From NCBI RefSeq assembly GCF_004027225.2, contig NC_044277.2, positions 102,045,725 to 102,109,724 of the forward strand: a DNA stretch of 64,000 nt, in the 5' to 3' direction. Positions 58,970 through 64,000 of this stretch are shown one piece after another. The notes under the pieces were generated by a model. It saw nothing but the letters and a program-made list of their open reading frames with translations. It did no database searches and was not told where the DNA came from. The position numbers and the translations under genes are program-made. How positions within the stretch are numbered: the stretch's first letter is position 1; the number at the start of each line of letters is the position of its first letter. This DNA is from Strigops habroptila. Lineage: Eukaryota; Chordata; Aves; Psittaciformes; Psittacidae.

Positions 58970-59860
58970 AAGAAAACAAAAAAAAGGGGGGAGGGGAGGA
59001 CCAGGGGAAAAAAAAAAAAAAGGAATAAAAGGGTGGGAAGAAAGAAAATTGGAAAAAAGAAAAAAACGGGGAAAAAAAAAATCCGGGGGAAAAACGGGGA
59101 AAAAACCCCAAAAAACCCCGAAAACCGGGAAAAGAGAAAAAAATGAAAAAAATAAAAATGGGAAAAACGGGAAAAAAGGGGGGGGGAAGGGAAAACCGGG
59201 AGAAAACATGAAAAAAAGAAAAAAACGGGAAAAAAAGAAAAACAGGGAAAAACGGGGGAAAACGAGAAAAAAACGAAAATGGGAAAAACAGGAAAAAATG
59301 GGAAAAAAGAAAAAACGGGAAAGGCAGGAAAAACGTGAAAAGAAAAAATGGGGGAAACCCAAGGAAAATATAAAAAATGGGAAAAAAGAAAAAATGGGGA
59401 AAACTGGGAAAAGCAGAAGAGAAAAGGGGGGAAAAAGAAAGAAAAAGTGGGAAAAAAGAAAAACGGGAAAAAAGAAAAAAAGAAGAAAAAGGGAAAAAAG
59501 AAAACTGGAGAAAAAAAAAAAACAAAACCCAAAAACAGGGAAAAAAGAAAAAAACAGGAAAAAAGAAAAAAACAGGAAAAAAGAAAAAACGGGAAAAAAG
59601 AAAAAATGGGAAAAAAGAAAAAATGGGGGGAAAAAACAGGAAAAAAGAAAGAAAATGGGAAAAAAGAAAAAAAGGGGAAAAAACAGGCAAAGAAAAAAGG
59701 GGAAAAAGGAAAGAAGAAATCATGAAAAAAAAACCCACCAGGGACAAAAAAGTACCAGGAAAGAAAAAGCCCCAGGGAAAATAAATAAAGAAAACAGATT
59801 ACATAAAAGTAAAGAAGAAAAATGAAGGAAAGGTTAAAATTAAAAAATAAATAAAAATTG
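58970..59860. repeat. Long polypurine low-complexity tract
   Basis: About 0.9 kb are almost purely A and G on the + strand, built from degenerate GGGAAAAAAGAAAAA-like units with varying spacing (GGGAAAAA, AAAAAGAAA, occasional C or T). It starts about 200 bp upstream of the ACAA1 start codon. Long K/E/G-rich and F/S/P-rich open frames here are by-products of composition. Confidence 0.92.
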
Positions 59861-62518
59861 TAACTCCGGGTGTGTTTGGGGCATCCGCACAGGGCGGGAC
59901 GCCAGGACCAAAGGGCACGCAGAGCACTGCACTGAGGGATGGTTTTGGGTAAACCCCAGGAACCACCAGCCCCAGCCCTGCCTCGACGCCCCAGTCCTGT
60001 CCCCTGCCTCACTGCCAGCTGAGCCTGTCCCAGCGTCGGGGGACACCCAACAGCCGCTCCAGCCTCCACCCCCCCAGGAAAATCATTTCTCAGTGGGACC
60101 ATGGCGATGCGGTGCAAAACGGAACAAAATCAAGAAAAACCAGAAACCACCACCAAAAAAAACCAACTTTACATGGCAGAATAGTACATTCTCTTTTCCT
60201 GTTTCATTCTGTACATCAGAACACTGCACGGGTTTTGAAAAACAAAAAGGCACAGGCACCTGAGGAGTGAGTCGCACACACACACATGAGCCACATTCAT
60301 CCACGGGAGGATTCGGGTGGTTTGAGGGGGTTCTGGGGCAGCCCCAGCCCAGGGCAGCCGAGAGCCCCGTTTTGCTCTCCAAGTTTTGCAAAGAAGGAAA
60401 GCACCCACCCGCCACTGAAGAGCCGAGAAAACCAAACCCAGATTCAATGAAAGAGGAGAAAACAGCTTAAAAACGTTTTGGTTTGTTGGTTTTTTTTAGC
60501 TTTGGTGAAAACACATCTCATTACCGTCTTCTGACAAAACCCTCCCCAGCCAACACTGATTGTTTTCTTTTTGTCCATCCATCCCATATTACCGAACAGG
60601 CTGATGATGGATTTGGTCCTATTCACAGAATAAAATTCTTCATTCCCACTCAGAGAAAGGAGGCAAGTTTAAACCCCCCCTTCCCAAGGAGAGCCGCCCA
60701 TCACCGCTGTGTCTGACTGGCATCACCAGAGCCCAGCCTGGGCAAGAACTGGCCTCTGCAGCTTTGCAGGGAAATTGCTAGGGAATCCTTTGAGCTATTT
60801 CTGACCATACCAGCGTTCTCTTTTTTAACTGAAATAGCTCTAATTTTTTCTTCTTTTCCGAGCTGGGGACAAGGAAAGGCTCCCACTGCCAAACGCGCCG
60901 TGCAAAGTCTTGATCTCTTCTTCCACATGGAAGAATCCGAGGACGTGTGAAATCACGCCAATCTCCCAACTCCCTCTTCAGTCCAAGCAACACTTTTCAT
61001 TTTCAATTAGAAACAATATGTTTTCACCCACTGGCCTGAAGACAGCAACCTCCTGGTAACTGCGTGTTTAACCCTTTGCTGGGCCAGGTGGACATAGCTA
61101 ATGCAGCAGGAAAAGGGGAGGTGCAATTAATTTGTCCAAAATAACCAAGATCTGATGAATTAATCAGCTTCCAAGGACTCTGTGCGTGCTCCCTGACTAG
61201 TTTTCCAGCAGGGTACTGCTGGTCAGAGGCTGTTGCCCAGCTCTGCTTTCATGACTGGCCCATTTTCTCCTACAACTTCAAATACACTGTGGGAAGAAAT
61301 CCGCTTCCAGCTGCCCTCAACTCACATAGCTCTGTTCTCCTGGTCTGCAGCTTCATGGCCCTGCAGCTGCCGCCTTAGGCACCATCACAGAGATGACATC
61401 CCCCTTCCCTGCACCCAGGGCTGGTCCCACAAGGCATGGAGAAGGCACCCAGCCCTTGGCAGCCCCGATCGACAGGCTCCGTTTCTCTCTGCTTAGGTTA
61501 TTTGGAGACCCACTGGGCTCCTCCTGCAGCTCTGCTTCCAAAAGGTGCTGGCAGCTCTCCAAGCCTCAGTGTGGCAGCATGGGCACAGGTTAGCAGGGCT
61601 ACGGCTGTGAGCAGAGAGGGTCCTCGCCAAGAAACCCTCCAGCTCCCACCTGAAGCCTGATGGTTCCCAACAGGAACTGCCTGATGCTCAGCCGCAGGCA
61701 TTGACAGCGTTTAAACACCCCTCCGCACAACAGCCCGTGGCAGAGGTCCCGGGCATCCGTCCATGGGTGTACCCCGCAGAGACCTCCTGCACCCCGAGAG
61801 GACCCCTTCTTCCACGAGTCACACACACACGTATGCACACACATACACACGCAAAGTTAACACAGCTGCTGCATCATCGCACCCGACCCCGTGCTTTGTG
61901 CCGAGTCGAGCATCACTCCTTGATTGTAACCGCTTAAGGCACAGAACAGTATTAAACGCCGCCCCACTGGAGACATGGGCTGGTCCCACAACCTCCAGGA
62001 GGGTTCGGTCCCCTTGTGAACAGGGACACTCAGGTCCCCCCGACTCTGCAGTCTGAGGATCATCTCCTTCGGCTTGGCTGAAGCCCCTGACTGTTCTCCG
62101 GCAAAAGGTGGTGATCGCCACTGAGCATCTTATTCATCTGCTGTCGCGGGGGTGCTGCCAGCATCGTTGTTGTGCTCTGGCGGGGGACAGATCCCATTTG
62201 CCGCACTTCCTCCAAGAGATAAGCAACATGGTGAGGGGGAATGACCCCGTTATCGCTGGCAGCAAGGAGGTTACTTGGTCCGAGGCCAGCACCCGCACAG
62301 TCTGGGAAATCCCTCACTCTGAATTCCTGGTGCCAATAATCCTGAGCGCAGCTTGGAAATCCAACAACACAGTGGGTGCCGAGCCAGCAATGAGCAAGAA
62401 GGGACCTATGGGGGCCACCGCCAGGACAGCCCAGGGTGGAGGTCTGAACCACAGAGCACAGAGAGTCTGGCGGCCGCCCCGCTCCCACCAGCATTTCCCC
62501 ATGCCCACTGCCGGGGGC
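59861..62518. other. Intergenic region / probable 3' UTR of the MAP3K-like gene
   Basis: Nothing coding is supported here. The part next to 62518 is presumably 3' UTR of the kinase gene on the - strand, but I found no canonical AATAAA on that strand to mark its end. A short CA-rich run lies at about 61817-61855. No MYD88-like coding sequence was recognised on either strand. Confidence 0.5.
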
Positions 62519-62747
62519 TCAGAGCCCGCAGTTGACGAACGGGTGCCTCAGCAGGTCCTCGGCTGTCGGCCTCCGCTTCTCCTCCACGAAGATCTGCTCG
62601 AGGAAGTTGCGGCAGGAGTTGGAGACACCGTCGGGGAGCTGGGGTTTGGTCGGCTGGGTGGCGATCTTGAAAATAGCCGCCATGGCCTCGAACTCTGCCC
62701 ACGGCGGCTTCTCTGTTAACATCTCCACCACGGTGCAGGCCACGCTC
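62519..62747 (-). CDS. MEKK2/MEKK3-family MAP kinase kinase kinase, terminal coding exon (partial gene)
   Basis: The exon encodes the C-terminal part of a Ser/Thr kinase domain: [20 protein letters not shown] (subdomain IX, completing the usual D-I-W-S-V), then [38 protein letters not shown] with the subdomain XI arginine, and [11 protein letters not shown] before stop TGA. PPWAE(Y/F)[14 protein letters not shown] is diagnostic for MAP3K2/MAP3K3. Downstream residues differ from both, so this may be a separate paralogue. Acceptor tgttgcag on the - strand gives phase 2. Earlier exons are not in the window, so the gene starts beyond 64000. MEKK2/3 kinases activate MKK4/5/7 in the JNK and ERK5 pathways. 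Confidence 0.85.
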
Positions 62748-62837
62748 CTGCAACAACACCAAGGCACAGGGGTGAGATGGAAGGTAGTGGGCTGGGGTGG
62801 TGGCTGTGCATTTGAAGTCTAATGTAATTGAAGTCTA

Positions 62838-62894
62838 ATGGTTGGACTTCATGATATTAAAGGTATTTTCCAACCTAGTTGATTCTATGATTCT
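62838..62894 (+). repeat. CR1-type 3' tail fragment
   Basis: GGTTGGACTTCATGATATTA, then TTTTCCAACCTAGTTGATTC and TATGATTC, is the 3' terminus of a CR1 subfamily distinct from the other copies. Only about 57 bp remain. Confidence 0.75.
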
Positions 62895-63883
62895 AATGGG
62901 CTCTAGGACTGCACCTGCCTGAATGGACTGTGCGGGGAGCAAAGCCACACGAGAGATGGGCGCACATCTCTGGAACACATGGCCCCCTGAAGCTCACTGT
63001 TCACACAGATCCTGGGCACTGGGCTCTCCCCTCCCATTAACGGGAGTGAATTTGCAAGCCTTGCTCTAAAGGTGGTGGCTTTTCTGCCTACGTTAACTCA
63101 CAGATATTAAGTTTGATAAGAGCATGAAAGAGACCTTACTGGAGCATCCCCTGAAGGGAAACCCTGGCATGAGTCTAGACACCACGGTTTCAGCAATAGC
63201 ATGTAGCTCCCCAAGAAGCTGAGCCAGAATGAAACATGCTTGCCTACCCCCAACTTCATCTCCAACGTACACCTGAAAAGGAGCACAGATGAGCAGCAAA
63301 GTGCCCGAGAGGTTTCCCTGTGCTTGCTGAGGAGCCCTCGTTGCAGCAGGGACACTCTCTGCCACCTCCATTCATAGCTGCTCCTAAACAAACTGAACCA
63401 CATTTCCCCCCTATCAGCCAGAGCAGGTGGTGCAGGGTGCATGGCTGCCTGACTAGTTTTTGTTGACCCTACTTGCTTGGGCACACAGCGGAAAGCACAT
63501 TGCAAAGACAGTGCTTCCTCCTCATTTATTGGGAGGATTAGTAGTGTTATCCCAACTCTTTCAGGCTCCAGCTGACATCCTCCACACATCCAAACATTCA
63601 CAAGCAGCCAGTGATTTTGGTTTTCTTTGTGCCACAGCCACATGCAAACATCCAGCAGCAGATTTTGAGAGGCCATGCAAGATCCCCTGAGCCAGGCTTA
63701 ACTAGCCTAAAATCAGGGCCACCAAACTCAACAGCTCTTTCAGCAAACTTTGATATCAACCTGCTTTCCAGAACTAAATTGCTGCTGTGGGGTCAAGCTG
63801 CACATGACCCTCGCACATGATAGAAACTTCCAAAAGCAAGCTGTGATTCTAAGTGCTCCTGTTTTGGGACCTTCAGCTACAAC

Positions 63884-63898
63884 ATGCGCCCTCTGGAT
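63884..63898 (-). promoter_or_regulatory. Possible CTCF-like site (weak)
   Basis: On the - strand CCAGAGGGCGCA contains the AGRKGGCRS core, but the leading CCA is not aligned (about 11 of 15 positions). Weak motif match only. Confidence 0.2.
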
Positions 63899-64000
63899 AT
63901 CTGCATAGTTGATCCTAACATTCAGTTCCTATTTCCACCCTTTGCACTGCTCCGTCTTCCCATACTAGCCATGCTTGTTGCTCCCATTACAACTTCCCAA

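Larger units (their letters stand above)
62748..64000 (-). other. Intron of the MAP3K-like gene (to window edge)
   Basis: No upstream kinase exon, such as one coding the expected GTPYWMAPEV segment, could be found here on the - strand, so the intron continues past the window. It contains a CR1-like tail at 62838-62894 and otherwise nothing recognised. Confidence 0.6.

Noticed and set aside
59049-59825. 258-residue Lys/Glu/Gly-rich open frame on the + strand, with shorter overlapping ones
   Set aside because: Purine-only codons (AAA, GAA, GGA, AGA) from the same low-complexity tract; not a gene.
58864-60117. 417-residue open frame on the - strand, extremely rich in Phe, Pro and Ser
   Set aside because: It is the pyrimidine strand of the polypurine tract read in frame. 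Composition alone explains the absence of stops, and there is no domain.
62108-62719. 203-residue open frame on the + strand over the kinase exon
   Set aside because: Antisense shadow of the conserved kinase exon; the - strand frame matches MAP3K sequence.

Overview
The window is vertebrate nuclear DNA, most likely avian. It has small exons in long introns, GT-AG splice sites, CpG-island promoters, and at least nine truncated CR1 LINE copies with the (ATTCTATG)n tail typical of bird genomes. No bacterial, organellar or CRISPR feature was seen.

Layout: positions 1-5560 are 5' flank with two CR1 copies, two CTCF-like sites and no gene I can support. A CpG island at about 5560-5940 carries the start of DLEC1 (CFAP81). 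DLEC1 runs on the + strand from 5898 to 46529. I assembled 38 coding exons whose splice phases all agree. They total 5025 nt, giving 1674 residues plus stop, close to the roughly 1755 residues of human DLEC1. DLEC1 is a ciliary/flagellar axoneme protein with ASH/MSP-type immunoglobulin-like repeats. A full RFX X-box match lies 76 bp upstream of its ATG.

ACAA1 (peroxisomal 3-ketoacyl-CoA thiolase) lies tail-to-tail with DLEC1 on the - strand, 48601-58758. It has 12 coding exons totalling 1317 nt, giving 438 residues with an N-terminal PTS2 signal and all thiolase active-site residues. Its promoter is a second CpG island at about 58380-58870. About 2.1 kb separates the two stop codons and contains a perfect 13-bp inverted repeat.

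Upstream of ACAA1, about 0.9 kb of almost pure A/G on the + strand (about 58970-59860) separates it from the 3' end of a third gene. The last coding exon of that gene (62519-62747, - strand) encodes the C-terminal lobe of a MEKK2/MEKK3-family MAP3K. Its earlier exons must lie beyond 64000. DLEC1-ACAA1 adjacency matches mammalian synteny (human 3p22). A MEKK-like gene appears on the side where mammals have MYD88.

The genes are not a functional pathway: one is ciliary, one is in peroxisomal beta-oxidation and one is a signalling kinase. All exon calls are manual comparative predictions without transcript data. Introns hold mainly CR1 copies, a CA-rich minisatellite (DLEC1 intron 1) and simple tracts.
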